From: an uncultured Acetatifactor sp.
GTDB taxonomy: Bacteria; Bacillota; Clostridia; Lachnospirales; Lachnospiraceae
Length of the DNA: 64,000 bases
Reading direction: 5' to 3'
Assembly: GCA_910578185.1 (NCBI GenBank)
Contig: CAJTPN010000016.1
Coordinates: forward strand, 8,379 to 72,378
Numbering within the stretch: position 1 is the stretch's first letter; every line of letters starts with the position of its first letter. Positions 34,513 to 44,662 of this stretch are shown in pieces. The notes below the pieces were generated by a model that saw nothing but the letters and a program-made list of their open reading frames with translations, made no database searches and had not been told where the DNA came from. The translations under genes and the position numbers were made by a program.

Positions 34513-35295
34513 TTATCTCCAATTTATAATCGCATGGCTCCTCTGTCGCACCGAAAATTCCTTAAAATAATTCTCTTCCATGGGGATCCACTGTTCTATG
34601 AACTTTTCAAGATTGTCCCCTTCCCTCTCCCGCAAATTCTGAATCTGATCCTCCGGCGAAATGTCTGTGAATATCTTCAGATCATAAGCTCTCGAAAGCA
34701 GGAAATGCAGGGAGTAAGTCCCCTCCACAATAATATATCGGCGAGGGCGCATCTCCATGGTCTCCTCCAATTTATCTTCCCGGCAATTATAGGCCCGATA
34801 AAACACTGGCTTCCCATGATATAGAGGATGCAGAACTTCGGAGAGCAATCTGTGAAAGTCTATATTGCCGCCGGGAACCTCTCTCCAATCCTTTCTGCGC
34901 TTCTCCATAGGTATATAAAAATCATCCATATGAACCACATTGCAGGGAACATAGGTTGACAGCAGTTTTGCAAAACTTGTCTTGCCGCTGCCACACCGCC
35001 CGTCTATACCGATCATCGCAGGTCTATCCGGCCAATCTCCTTCCTCCAGAATAGGATCTATGGAAAACTTATCTCCCAATCTGTTTCTCAGAAAATCCAA
35101 CATCTCCGGAATCAGTTCATCCTGTTTAGATAAGTTATGCTCAAATACCCTCTTTTCTGCCGGTTCTTCTTCCGTCCCTTGGGTTAAGGACCAATCCCAT
35201 ACCTGCCCAAAATCTGGCCCCGCATTCTTCTGCTCTGTTTCCTTTCCCAAATCCGGTCTCTTCTCCTCTTTTGTTACTTCCCCTGGCTCCTGCAT
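34513..35295 (-). CDS. Uridine kinase-like P-loop protein
   Basis: 260 residues. A charged N-terminal tail of about 90 residues is followed by the P-loop GIDGRCGSGKTSFAKLL (about 96-112), HMDDFYIP and VEGTYSLH, as in the uridine kinase/phosphoribulokinase family. Substrate unknown; the nucleoside-binding residues cannot be assigned with confidence. It lies about 100 nt downstream of truA and 100 nt upstream of the PF06541 gene. Confidence 0.75.
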   Translation of the reverse strand: MQEPGEVTKEEKRPDLGKETEQKNAGPDFGQVWDWSLTQGTEEEPAEKRVFEHNLSKQDELIPEMLDFLRNRLGDKFSIDPILEEGDWPDRPAMIGIDGRCGSGKTSFAKLLSTYVPCNVVHMDDFYIPMEKRRKDWREVPGGNIDFHRLLSEVLHPLYHGKPVFYRAYNCREDKLEETMEMRPRRYIIVEGTYSLHFLLSRAYDLKIFTDISPEDQIQNLREREGDNLEKFIEQWIPMEENYFKEFSVRQRSHAIINWR

Positions 35296-35398
35296 CTTTT
35301 TCTCCTTTGCCCCCCTAAAGGTTATGTGTTTTTTCTGCGTTTATTTTCTGATGCTTCTTCCTGACTCCTGGGGGATTTCAGTTTTAGTCATCACTTCT

Positions 35399-36136
35399 TT
35401 ATGCATAATCTACTTCCATCAGACAAAGGCCCTGTGCCGGCGCCGTAGGTCCCGCCTTCTGTCTGTCTTCGTTGTCCAGGGCAGCCCTCACCTGTTCCGC
35501 ATTCATATGCCCGTATCCTACCTCCAGTAAGACTCCAACCATAATCCGGACCATATTTTGCAGAAATCCCGTTCCATGAAAAAAGAAATACAGATATGCT
35601 CCCTCCCTTTGTATCTCCACCTTGTCCAAATGTCGCACGGTTGACTTCTTCATCCTGGGATTCACACAAAAATTCCTGAAATCATGCTGACCTTCCAAAA
35701 GCAAGGCCACCTGCCTCATGGCATCCAAATCCGGCCTTTGCTTTAGAACGGCACAAAATTTCCTGTCAAAAACAGGCTTTACCTTTCCATCGAAACAGGT
35801 GTAACGATAAGTCTTACCGGTGGCATTATAGCGGGCATGAAACCTGGCCGAGGCCTCTCGAACCTCCTTCACCGCAATGCTTTCCGGAAGATACTCGTTT
35901 AAATAGTCCCTGATTTCCTCGCAGTTTTTGTCTGTCTCCAGGAAAACGTTCGCCACCATGCCTTTCGCATGAACCCCTGCGTCCGTGCGCCCTGCGCCGA
36001 TTACCTCTGTTTCCCTGTCGCACATTCGGCCAAGCACACTCTCCAATTTCCCCTGAATGGTATCATGTCCCGGCTGACGCTGCCAGCCAAAATATTGTGT
36101 ACCGTCGTATTCAATCAAAAGCTTATAATTTCTCAA
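35399..36136 (-). CDS. truA: tRNA pseudouridine(38-40) synthase
   Basis: 245 residues. Catalytic Asp52 in IGAGRTDAGVHA, preceded by YDGTQYFGWQRQPG and followed by RYNATGKTYRY and FLQNMVRIMVG. It isomerises uridines 38-40 in the anticodon stem of tRNAs. It lies 17 nt downstream of the YjbR gene. Confidence 0.95.
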   Translation of the reverse strand: MRNYKLLIEYDGTQYFGWQRQPGHDTIQGKLESVLGRMCDRETEVIGAGRTDAGVHAKGMVANVFLETDKNCEEIRDYLNEYLPESIAVKEVREASARFHARYNATGKTYRYTCFDGKVKPVFDRKFCAVLKQRPDLDAMRQVALLLEGQHDFRNFCVNPRMKKSTVRHLDKVEIQREGAYLYFFFHGTGFLQNMVRIMVGVLLEVGYGHMNAEQVRAALDNEDRQKAGPTAPAQGLCLMEVDYA

Positions 36137-36153
36137 AATTTTTCCTCCGCCCC

Positions 36154-36486
36154 TTATGCATTGGCCACCAGGTCGTAGCTCTCAGCAATCATCCTCTTGA
36201 TCTCCTTCTTTGGAATACTGCCGTCTAAGATAATGGTATTCCAATGGTCTTTGTTTTGATGATACCCGGGAATTACCGACTTATATGACATTCTCCAGAA
36301 ATCCCTCCACTGGGGATCCACTTTCACGTTTACCCGCAGGCTCCCTTCATACAGATAAGTCCACGCAAATGCCTTTTTATTTTTCCTTAGGCGTATCAAC
36401 ACCCAGTTGTCATCCCGAAAGGGTGTGTCCACATATGTGTCTGGAAAGGTCAGCCCGTATGCCAAAACCTCTTCTCTTGTAATCAT
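36154..36486 (-). CDS. MmcQ/YjbR family protein
   Basis: 110 residues, typical for MmcQ/YjbR (PF04237): TREEVLAYGLTFPDTYVDTP, WVLIRLRKNKKAFAW, LRVNVKVDPQWRDF and the C-terminal MIAESYDLV. The fold is a CyaY-like DNA-binding-type fold whose role is unknown. It is cotranscribed with truA. Confidence 0.85.
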   Translation of the reverse strand: MITREEVLAYGLTFPDTYVDTPFRDDNWVLIRLRKNKKAFAWTYLYEGSLRVNVKVDPQWRDFWRMSYKSVIPGYHQNKDHWNTIILDGSIPKKEIKRMIAESYDLVANA

Positions 36487-36585
36487 ATTCCACCCCCTAA
36501 TTGTGATCTCTTCGATTTAGGCCAGCTACACACCCCGCTTTTACAAGAATCCTTTTCCCCTTCCTATCTTGCTTTTGCCATATCG

Positions 36586-38487
36586 CTACTCATAGTGCAG
36601 CTTTTCCTTCTTTCCTTGAGTAAACTTACCGATCTCTTCCAGAAATGGTTTTCCATACCGCAGATACTTATTCTCCCCCACGCCGTTAACCGTAAGCATC
36701 TCCGTCTTATTCAAAGGTGTTTTCATACACATATCCAACAGCGTTTTATCACTGAACACAATATAGGGCGGCTTACCTTCTTTCTTGGCAATCTCCCTGC
36801 GCAGCTCCCGCAGTTTCTCAAACAGCTCCATGCCGCGAGTGGTAAGCATCTCGGATACCCTGCCCTTGCCTGTCTTTGTTTCTTCCTGACGCCCGGAAGC
36901 GGTCTTCTCCATCTTCCGGCTCCTGACACATATCCGGTAATCCCCACTGTCTCCTTCGTTCGATATGCGTTCTTCCATGAAATCATATCCCCTGGATGTC
37001 AGCTTTACCAGTGCATATTTATCCATGGTCAACCGCAGCATATCTTCCTGCAGCAGCCCATTAATAATCGTCTTAATCTTCTCTTCACCTGTCTCCTTCA
37101 GACTTCCATAGGATACGCACTGCTGCAGCTGATAGCTTCTCAATTTTGCGTTATCCCTGCCCCGCAGGGTTCCAACCACCACATTTATTCCAAAGCGCTG
37201 CCGCAATTCCTTAACACAGCGCAAAACCTTTCTGGCGTCTTCCGTCACATCCTCTTCTTCATATTCCCGCAGGCAATTGGAACAATTACCACAGGCAGAC
37301 GCATCCAACTCTCCAAAATAATGCAGAATATATTCCCGGAGACACTTTGTGGTAGTGCAATATGCCGTCATACCCCGAAGCCGCATTTCGTCCCGCTCCC
37401 GCAAAAGCGTTCGCTCCTCGTCCGTAAGCTCCGAGGCCTCATCCTTACTCTCCATTAAAAAACGGTTTATCATGATATCCTGGGGAGAATAGAGTAGAAT
37501 ACACTCTGAATTGCCGCCGTCCCGCCCTGCCCGCCCTGCTTCCTGATAATAGTTTTCCAGGCTTTGAGGCATATTATAATGAATCACATAGCGGACATTT
37601 GATTTGTCTATTCCCATGCCGAAGGCATTGGTTGCAATGATAACGGGTTTTTTGTCATAAATAAAGTCCTCCTGGCTTGCCCTGCGCACCTCGTTGCTCA
37701 ATCCCGCATGATACTGGGCCACCTGGAACCCCTCCCGGCAAAATTCCTCATAAAGTTTATCTACATTTTTCCGGGTGGCACAATAGATAATGCCGCTTTC
37801 TTCTCCGTGTTCCCGCAGATATTCCCGGATAAACCTATCCTTATCCCTGGTCTGTTCCACGGCAAAATACAGGTTTTTCCTGTCGAATCCTGTCACCAAC
37901 ACCTGTGGTTCCCGCAATCCCAACACACACAGAATATCTTCCCGCACCTGAGCCGTTGCCGTAGCGGTAAAGGCGCTCACCACCGGACGTTTCCCAAATC
38001 CTTTGACAAAATCCAGTATCTTTAGATAGCTGGGCCTGAAATCCTGTCCCCACTGGGATATGCAGTGTGCCTCGTCCACGGTTACCATGGATATCTCTAC
38101 GGAAGGCCCATGAACAAACTGCTGAAATTCATATGTACCAAGCCGTTCCGGCGCCACATAGATAATCTTATACCGCCCCATGGCGGCATACCCCAGGGCT
38201 TTGGAAACCTGGGCATCGCTCAGAGTACTGTTGATATATGCCGCATGTACTCCCGCATCATTCAACGCCCTCACCTGATCGTTCATCAGTGAGATCAACG
38301 GAGACACCACCACGGTAACGCCGGGCAGCAGCAATGCAGGAACCTGATAACAAAGGGATTTGCCCGCACCCGTGGGCATAATCCCCAGAACATCCCTTCC
38401 CTCCAAAATATTGTCGATCATAAACTCCTGCCCTTCCCGAAAGGAGTCATAACCAAAATATTTTTTTAATACCTCGTATTTTGTCAT
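36586..38487 (-). CDS. recQ: ATP-dependent DNA helicase RecQ
   Basis: 633 residues from ATG 38487. Domains in order: the SF2 helicase with MPTGAGKS (about 37-44), VDEAHCISQWGQDFRP, and the second lobe with GMGIDKSNVRYVIHY and QEAGRAGRDG; the RQC zinc site with CLRE...CGNCSNC; and a C-terminal HRDC domain. It unwinds recombination and replication intermediates. It follows the UDP-sugar epimerase gene by 29 nt. Confidence 0.95.
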   Translation of the reverse strand: MTKYEVLKKYFGYDSFREGQEFMIDNILEGRDVLGIMPTGAGKSLCYQVPALLLPGVTVVVSPLISLMNDQVRALNDAGVHAAYINSTLSDAQVSKALGYAAMGRYKIIYVAPERLGTYEFQQFVHGPSVEISMVTVDEAHCISQWGQDFRPSYLKILDFVKGFGKRPVVSAFTATATAQVREDILCVLGLREPQVLVTGFDRKNLYFAVEQTRDKDRFIREYLREHGEESGIIYCATRKNVDKLYEEFCREGFQVAQYHAGLSNEVRRASQEDFIYDKKPVIIATNAFGMGIDKSNVRYVIHYNMPQSLENYYQEAGRAGRDGGNSECILLYSPQDIMINRFLMESKDEASELTDEERTLLRERDEMRLRGMTAYCTTTKCLREYILHYFGELDASACGNCSNCLREYEEEDVTEDARKVLRCVKELRQRFGINVVVGTLRGRDNAKLRSYQLQQCVSYGSLKETGEEKIKTIINGLLQEDMLRLTMDKYALVKLTSRGYDFMEERISNEGDSGDYRICVRSRKMEKTASGRQEETKTGKGRVSEMLTTRGMELFEKLRELRREIAKKEGKPPYIVFSDKTLLDMCMKTPLNKTEMLTVNGVGENKYLRYGKPFLEEIGKFTQGKKEKLHYE

Positions 38488-38516
38488 ACTTTTCAAATTC
38501 CGCTTTTACCCCGGTT

Positions 38517-39599
38517 TCATAGTTTTGCTTTCGTCACTTTATAATAATCCGCATACCATTCGGCAAACTTCCTCAATCCTTCCCGCAAACTGGTGCTTGG
38601 ACGAAATCCAAAATCCCGCTCCAAAGCGCCGGTATCCGCATATGTGACCGGAACATCTCCCGGCTGCATGGGCACCAGCTCCTTATGAGCCTCAAAATCA
38701 TAATCCTTTGGCAATACACCGGCTCTCACCAGTTCCTGCTGCAAAATATCCACAAAATCCAAAAGGTTTTCGGGATGGTTGTTGCCGATATTATACAGCG
38801 CATAAGGCGGCAGGGGCAGACCGTCCTCTCCCGTCTCCCTGTGAGGCGCCTTCCCCATTACTCTGACCACACCTTCCACAATATCGTCTATATAGGTAAA
38901 ATCTCTCTTACAATTACCATAATTAAAAATCTGAATGTTTTTTCCCTGTCTCAACTTATCAGTAAATCCGAAATATGCCATATCCGGTCTTCCGGCAGGT
39001 CCATACACGGTAAAAAACCGTAATCCCGTAGATGGAATATTATATAACTTTGCGTATGCATGTGCCATCAGTTCGTTGGACTTCTTTGTTGCGGCATAAA
39101 GAGAAACCGGATTATCCACCTTGTCCTCCGTGCTGTAGGGAACCTTTTTATTGGATCCATATACGGAAGAGCTGGAAGCATACACCAGATGTTCCACCCC
39201 TGTCTTTCCCTCATCATATGAATGCCGGCATGCCTCCAAAATATTATAAAAGCCAATCAAGTTAGCCTCCACATAGGCATCGGGATTTGTAATGGAATAC
39301 CGCACGCCTGCCTGTGCCGCCAGATTCACCACAATCTGCGGCTTATATTCCCCAAACAGAGAATCTATCATCTCCTTGTTGGCTATATTTCCTTTTATAA
39401 AAGTAAAATCCGCATATTTTCCAAGCTCCGTCAGCCTTGCTTCCTTCAGCGACACATCGTAATAGTCATTCATATTGTCAATGCCAATCACTTTTATCTC
39501 ATGAATTTCTTCGCATAATCTCTTACACAGGTTTGACCCGATAAAGCCGGCCGCTCCCGTCACAAATATTGTCTTACCATCCAACGCCATATTAGCCAT
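38517..39599 (-). CDS. UDP-glucuronate 4-epimerase-like NAD-dependent epimerase
   Basis: 360 residues, extended SDR. Rossmann motif FVTGAAGFIGSNL, IDNMNDYYDVSLK, the catalytic ASSSSVYG and YAATKKSNE (Tyr-x3-Lys), and RFFTVYGPAGRPDMA, which is typical of UDP-glucuronate/galacturonate 4-epimerases. Its substrate could be made by the Ugd at 3950-5182. It lies between the GT11 gene and recQ and probably supplies a UDP-sugar for a surface glycan or flagellin glycan (inference). Confidence 0.85.
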   Translation of the reverse strand: MANMALDGKTIFVTGAAGFIGSNLCKRLCEEIHEIKVIGIDNMNDYYDVSLKEARLTELGKYADFTFIKGNIANKEMIDSLFGEYKPQIVVNLAAQAGVRYSITNPDAYVEANLIGFYNILEACRHSYDEGKTGVEHLVYASSSSVYGSNKKVPYSTEDKVDNPVSLYAATKKSNELMAHAYAKLYNIPSTGLRFFTVYGPAGRPDMAYFGFTDKLRQGKNIQIFNYGNCKRDFTYIDDIVEGVVRVMGKAPHRETGEDGLPLPPYALYNIGNNHPENLLDFVDILQQELVRAGVLPKDYDFEAHKELVPMQPGDVPVTYADTGALERDFGFRPSTSLREGLRKFAEWYADYYKVTKAKL

Positions 39600-39749
39600 A
39601 AATTAATCTCTCCTGTTAAAGTCGATACTCAAGGGTACTAAAGGTTGAAGTACCCTCATAGTCACTTTTAATAATAACCCTTAGATTTCTTAGCTGGGCA
39701 ATTCCAATTCCGTCATGCCTCTTTGGGTGCATTTTCTTGGCAGCATTCC

Positions 39750-40637
39750 TCACAATTCCCTTGGAATGGGATTTAAATATAGTTTCATGTCCACGTTTAA
39801 AAGAGCCGCCAGGAAACAAAATGCACTGTTTGACATGATCATGGCCTTGCACTTACTCATAAGCTGCATATCCATATAATTCCTGCCTTCCATATTGCCC
39901 TCCACAAAGGTGACACTCTCAAACCTTCCCAGCTCCATTTCCTCCTGATGCTCCCTGCACCAGTGGATATCATCCGAAAAGACAAACAAGTTCCACTTTT
40001 CCGACGTCCCTTTTAAGAAATCCCCGATCACTTCTTGGTACGCGTCTGCATTCATTGCACAACCTAATTTTACATAGTCCCCCCGTCTCACATGCAGAGA
40101 TACCGAATTGGTTTCCATAATATGATTCAGATAAGCTCTGTTCTGCCTGTCGGTAATCTCCGGAAATTGGAGTTCCTCCAAGAAATTGGCCCTGTAAGTC
40201 CGAAACCAGGACTTATGAATCCAATATCCGTGATAATACACGTCTCCCGGCATATCCAGAACTTCAGGAAGATATTGGTTGCAGTGGATGGAAACCACTC
40301 TGCCGTCAAACGGGTTAAACGTTCTGTACCCGTCCCCCACCTCGGAAAGCATATACATGTCAATACCGTTTTCACACAATATCTGCGGCACGCTCTTGCC
40401 TTTTCTGCGCTCCTCCAGAATAAAGTTCCACACGTCCTGGTCAAAACATTCGCTCAGCATATGTGCCTTAATCCCAAACACTTTGTCCAGCTCATAGCCA
40501 TTGTGAACCGTATTCAGCGCAAAATAGGAGTCATCCATATACATTATCTCGCCGGGATGAGACAATTCATAGTATCTGGCAAATATATACTGAAAGGTCT
40601 GGTTGGCAAGACCTCCGTTTAAAAATTGTATCTTCAT
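39750..40637 (-). CDS. GT11 family glycosyltransferase (alpha-1,2-fucosyltransferase-like)
   Basis: 295 residues. GT11 marks: the N-terminal GGLANQTFQYIFARY, the donor motif SLHVRRGDYVK (182-190), the late FSDDIHWC and SNSAFCFLAALLN. The family transfers fucose from GDP-fucose; the real sugar is not proven. Soluble. It lies 6 nt after the smaller GT2-TPR gene. The 150 nt after it hold a GGGTAC/GTACCC hairpin (39633-39655) and no clear gene. Confidence 0.85.
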   Translation of the reverse strand: MKIQFLNGGLANQTFQYIFARYYELSHPGEIMYMDDSYFALNTVHNGYELDKVFGIKAHMLSECFDQDVWNFILEERRKGKSVPQILCENGIDMYMLSEVGDGYRTFNPFDGRVVSIHCNQYLPEVLDMPGDVYYHGYWIHKSWFRTYRANFLEELQFPEITDRQNRAYLNHIMETNSVSLHVRRGDYVKLGCAMNADAYQEVIGDFLKGTSEKWNLFVFSDDIHWCREHQEEMELGRFESVTFVEGNMEGRNYMDMQLMSKCKAMIMSNSAFCFLAALLNVDMKLYLNPIPREL

Positions 40638-40643
40638 ATGCCC

Positions 40644-42146
40644 TTATTTCCTTTCCAACCTATCCTGCAAATCTATCAATTCCTTATCTTCAGGGAAATA
40701 GCCCAACAGCTGTTTTACCGCTGCCAGCGCAGCCTGTCCCTGCCCCTGGCCAATCAGCAGCCGGATGTTTACCTTCAGCTGTGCCGCAAGGGCCGCCATC
40801 TGCTCATTGACAGGACTTGTCCCGGCCTCATTTCCACCCTGTTCCGGCCCGGTCAATGCCACATACAGTTCCCTTGTCCGGGGACAGCTAGTCGGCTGCA
40901 CTTCCTGTCCTGCCTGAATGCGGTCCATAAGGTTTTGAAAGCGTTTCTTCCATTCCTCACGATACTGCAAAGAAGCCTGAGTATACCAATTCTGCTCCGT
41001 CTCCATCCACCAGGAGGTTGGCTCAAGAGAAAGAAGCGCTTCAACTGCCTGAGCGTCCTCTCCTGACAATGCGGCCCCAAATCCCCATCCCATAACCATA
41101 CGATATTGGTCCTCTTCCAGACAGCTGTCCAATATAATTGCAAGCTGCCCCAGCCTTTCCGTCTTGTGCAGTTCAAAGTATTTTTTCTGTTCCAGATATC
41201 TGTGCAGATATTCTATACAGCCCGTGCCGTACCGATTGCCGGACATCTCCAGCGCTCCGCAGGAAATTGCCAGGTCTCCACAAATGGAAGTCTCCGCCAG
41301 CCTTGACAGCCCTGTTCGTTCCAGTAGTTCGCTTCCGCGCTTCCGCGCCTCCTCATACTGCCCGCGCATCACCCGAAGCCGTACTGCAGCGCCGTATAAC
41401 CCCCAAAGCTCATTGCCATTGTCCACCCTCTCAGGCACATAATTGCCAATTCCATCCTCTGCCATCTGCTGCGCCTTCTCATAATCCCTTGCCGCAATAT
41501 ATTCCAGAATCGCCTGTAGATAATGATGCAGACAATGAGGATCCTCTTGAATTAAGGGCAGAAGCAGGGATAAATTCCTCTGTCGCTTGGCTTTCTGTAT
41601 CTCCGGATCCGGGGAAGCATATCCATAATGATGCACATAATCCTCCAAATATTTTACCGGTTCATAAATCGGCCAAAGACTTTCATGTATGGGATATACA
41701 AAACGGGTATCTTCCCGGCGCTTGACCATGCGAGTCAACGGTATATCCCTCCATCTGTCCCCTTCCATAGTGATATAATTTCTCTGCAAATAGGAGACGG
41801 CCTCATAACGCTTATATTCTCCTGACAGAAAAAACTGTTCCAATTCGTTTGTATTTTCAAACCATTCATCGTCGTCCAAAAACAGAAACCATTCACCGGA
41901 CGCTGCCCCTAATCCAACATTTCTGGCGGCGGAGAAATCATTACACCATGCAAACGGAATCACTTTATCTGACCGGTGCTCCAGCCATCCCCTCATCTGT
42001 TCCGGACATCCCGTATCCACCAGCAATAATTCGCAGGGAACTCTTTTCCTGAGCCGATCCAGAGAGTCAATACATTTTTCTGTTGTTTCTCCCCGTCCTG
42101 ACACCAGGATAGAGATGCTGAGCAAAATTTTCTTCCCCGTATTCAT
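40644..42146 (-). CDS. Family 2 glycosyltransferase with TPR-like C-terminal region
   Basis: 500 residues from ATG 42146 (GAAAGGAACAG upstream). The GT-A domain contains SISILVSGRGETTEKCIDSL, VDTGCPEQ, WCNDFSAARNVGLGAASGEW and the metal-binding FLFLDDDEWFE. The rest is helical and TPR-like, ending with a repeat also seen in the larger paralogue at 42276. Such GT2-TPR proteins beside flagellin genes are often flagellin glycosyltransferases (inference). Confidence 0.82.
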   Translation of the reverse strand: MNTGKKILLSISILVSGRGETTEKCIDSLDRLRKRVPCELLLVDTGCPEQMRGWLEHRSDKVIPFAWCNDFSAARNVGLGAASGEWFLFLDDDEWFENTNELEQFFLSGEYKRYEAVSYLQRNYITMEGDRWRDIPLTRMVKRREDTRFVYPIHESLWPIYEPVKYLEDYVHHYGYASPDPEIQKAKRQRNLSLLLPLIQEDPHCLHHYLQAILEYIAARDYEKAQQMAEDGIGNYVPERVDNGNELWGLYGAAVRLRVMRGQYEEARKRGSELLERTGLSRLAETSICGDLAISCGALEMSGNRYGTGCIEYLHRYLEQKKYFELHKTERLGQLAIILDSCLEEDQYRMVMGWGFGAALSGEDAQAVEALLSLEPTSWWMETEQNWYTQASLQYREEWKKRFQNLMDRIQAGQEVQPTSCPRTRELYVALTGPEQGGNEAGTSPVNEQMAALAAQLKVNIRLLIGQGQGQAALAAVKQLLGYFPEDKELIDLQDRLERK

Positions 42147-42275
42147 CTGTTCCTTTCTATCCACAGTTTGCCCCCGAATATTCCTTATCCCTGGACTTAT
42201 TACCTGTGGAACTATAACATATTCCCCAGTCTGTCACGGAAGTTCCACCGGCAGGACTGTCTAATTCTACCCTTT

Positions 42276-44516
42276 TCAAGAATTCTGCCCAGCAGAGGAT
42301 GAGGCTTCCGCAATCTGTGTCTCCAACTTCTCAATCAGCTGCTCCACTTCTTCATCTCCGGGTACCAACGCATTTAACTGCCTTGCAACCTCCAGCGCCG
42401 CCTGCGTACTTCCTGCCGCCACCAGCTGACGAATTTTGAGCTTGACTCCAACGGCCAACACCTGCATTTCTCCCGCCACCTGTCTCTTTTCCTGATTCTC
42501 TTTCTCCTCCTGCTCCTTCATCCGTTCGCTGAGCCAGGTCAAATACCATTTTATCACCGGTTTCAACCCGGGAAGCAGGTTCTTAATAATCTTTACTGTC
42601 TTTACGGCCTTGGCATACTCCGTACCATTGATCTGTCGCTGTAACTCCAACAGCTTGTATGCAGCCTGATCCTCCTCGGACAATACATCCTGACAATCCT
42701 GCAAAATCTCAGGTCTATAGATCTGCTCACACAGACATATTCTGGATTCCACATATCTGCGTACACCTGCCAGAACCGCATCCGTAGAGACACTGCCCTC
42801 CGTATCAGCTTCCTTTATGGCGCCATAGATACCATAGTAAGCATACCACAACAGCAGCTTTCTGTCCGTTTCCTGCAGACATGCTTCCAGCTGCTCCGTC
42901 CACCATGTAGCTTCCTCCCGGACACACTTGCCGTAATAGGCCGTGAGCTCACGTTGCCACACATAGTACGGAATCCTCTGAAGACAGGCCGCCGGATCCA
43001 TTCCCATCTTCCTCTCCAACTCCAATATATCGTAATCCCGCATCATCTTCATGTTCTGTGACAAATGCTCCCACAAAAAATATACCGCCTGTTCCGCTTC
43101 CTCCCTGTCATATTTCTCGCCTGCCTGATGCCTGCAAAAAGCGTCCGCAAGCTTTACAATTTTCATAAATACATGATCCATTTCACAATCCCGGTAAGCT
43201 GCCGCCAGTCGAAGCTTTTCCTCCAATGTGTCGCCCTGTCCGCACCTTACCACAATAACACTGTACAGAAAATCCTTCCTCTCCCAGTGCTTTGACAGCA
43301 GATCACACATCTTGGCAAAGTGCTCCCGGGTTTCTCCGCCCTTCTCCGGCAGCTTTTCCGCAATCACCTTTGACATTTCCGGTTCTATATAAAGCGTATG
43401 TTTTCCAATCTCCATAGCCTGAAACCATTCCCATGCCACATCATCCCTACCCAAAAGAATCGCCGCATGAATGCCGTTTCCCAATGCCACACATCTGTTA
43501 AAGGGCTCAAAGCAACCGCAGGTAAGGTTTGTGATATATCCCATATAGGATTCTTCATCCTCCTGAAACTCCTGAAATCTCTTCCAATAAAACTCCGCCT
43601 TCTCGAAACTCTTTTCCGGTTTCTCTGTACGCATGTATCCGTCCGCAAGCTTTCCGGCAATAAGTGCCTTTGCCATGGGATCCACCCATTCCAGCTGCAA
43701 ATACTTTTCTCCCGCTTCAATAGCGGCCTCAAAACGCCATTTCTCCATATAGAGTGAAACCACATTGGCATAAAGAGAAGAAAGACAGAATCCATCCTCA
43801 ATGGGACCGCTCTCCGCAGTCTCAATTCCTTTTAAAGAGTATTCCAGAGACTTCTCCCACTCATCATTGACGCTGTACTCCTGCACCAACTGCAGAATAT
43901 GCTTCATATTGCGGGGACTTGCCTTGTGTTCCTTGAGCAGAGGCACAATGTTTCGCGCCGCATGGGCACGGCGTTCTTCCTCGCTGTCGTAAAGATATCC
44001 GTAATGATGCACAAATGCTTTGAATTTCTTAGGCTTGCCCACGGTCAAATTAAAACATTCATGTATGGAATAGACAAACTTTACCTCCGGCGTCACCTGA
44101 GTCATACGCCCTACCAGCAGATCCGAATACAACGTTCCCTCACGGTTGGCATAATTACGCTGATAATAAGCCCCGAGACCATAATGCTTGTATTCTCCCG
44201 AATTAAAAAACTCAATGATCTCCGTGACATCCTCAAACCATTCATCATCATCCAGAAACAGGAACCACTTGCCTTTTGCCTGCTTTAATCCCACATTTCT
44301 GGCCTTGGAAAAATCATTGCACCACTTAAAATTAATAATATGATCCGTATATTCCTCAATAATGGAACGCACCTGCTCCCCGCATCCCGTATCGGTTAAA
44401 ATAAGTTCTGACGGAACCGCCTCCAGCAAAGGCTGTATGGAATCCAAACATTTCCGCACCGTATCCGGTCGATTGGATATCAGTATGGATATGGTCAAAA
44501 GAATCTTCTTGCTCAT
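42276..44516 (-). CDS. Large family 2 glycosyltransferase with TPR-like C-terminal region
   Basis: 746 residues from ATG 44516 (GGAGGG 9 nt upstream). The N-terminal GT-A domain closely parallels the gene at 40644: TISILISNRPDTVRKCLDS, LTDTGCGEQ, WCNDFSKARNVGLKQAKGKW, FLFLDDDEWFE and VHHYGYLYDSEEE. The remaining 500 or so residues are helical repeats, longer than in the paralogue. They are likely duplicated genes in one operon driven by the promoter at 44568-44596. Confidence 0.82.
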   Translation of the reverse strand: MSKKILLTISILISNRPDTVRKCLDSIQPLLEAVPSELILTDTGCGEQVRSIIEEYTDHIINFKWCNDFSKARNVGLKQAKGKWFLFLDDDEWFEDVTEIIEFFNSGEYKHYGLGAYYQRNYANREGTLYSDLLVGRMTQVTPEVKFVYSIHECFNLTVGKPKKFKAFVHHYGYLYDSEEERRAHAARNIVPLLKEHKASPRNMKHILQLVQEYSVNDEWEKSLEYSLKGIETAESGPIEDGFCLSSLYANVVSLYMEKWRFEAAIEAGEKYLQLEWVDPMAKALIAGKLADGYMRTEKPEKSFEKAEFYWKRFQEFQEDEESYMGYITNLTCGCFEPFNRCVALGNGIHAAILLGRDDVAWEWFQAMEIGKHTLYIEPEMSKVIAEKLPEKGGETREHFAKMCDLLSKHWERKDFLYSVIVVRCGQGDTLEEKLRLAAAYRDCEMDHVFMKIVKLADAFCRHQAGEKYDREEAEQAVYFLWEHLSQNMKMMRDYDILELERKMGMDPAACLQRIPYYVWQRELTAYYGKCVREEATWWTEQLEACLQETDRKLLLWYAYYGIYGAIKEADTEGSVSTDAVLAGVRRYVESRICLCEQIYRPEILQDCQDVLSEEDQAAYKLLELQRQINGTEYAKAVKTVKIIKNLLPGLKPVIKWYLTWLSERMKEQEEKENQEKRQVAGEMQVLAVGVKLKIRQLVAAGSTQAALEVARQLNALVPGDEEVEQLIEKLETQIAEASSSAGQNS

Positions 44517-44567
44517 AATTATTTCCCTCCCTGGCAGTAGATGATCAATCATTCATCACTACTTACC

Positions 44568-44596
44568 ATCATACCGCACTTCCGGTTAAAATGCAA
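44568..44596 (-). promoter_or_regulatory. Promoter of the GT2/GT11/epimerase operon
   Basis: Minus strand TTGCAT (44591-44596) and TATGAT (44568-44573), 17-nt spacing. It lies just beyond the terminator of the AT-rich island. Confidence 0.52.
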
Positions 44597-44613
44597 CGAA
44601 AACAAGGGGGAAC

Positions 44614-44651
44614 AAAAGCAGCCGCCTTCCGAAACAGAAGACGGCTGCTTT
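44614..44651 (-). terminator. Terminator of the papain-like island
   Basis: A long stem pairs AAAGCAGCCG with CGGCTGCTTT, plus inner CTTC/GAAG, with a short loop; on the minus strand TTTTGTT follows. It closes the three-gene AT-rich unit. Confidence 0.75.
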
Positions 44652-44662
44652 GACAGATACAA

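Noticed and set aside
39616..39852. 78-codon open frame overlapping the 3' end of the GT11 gene
   Set aside because: No ribosome site, overlaps a real gene in another frame, and the region downstream of GT11 holds only a hairpin.
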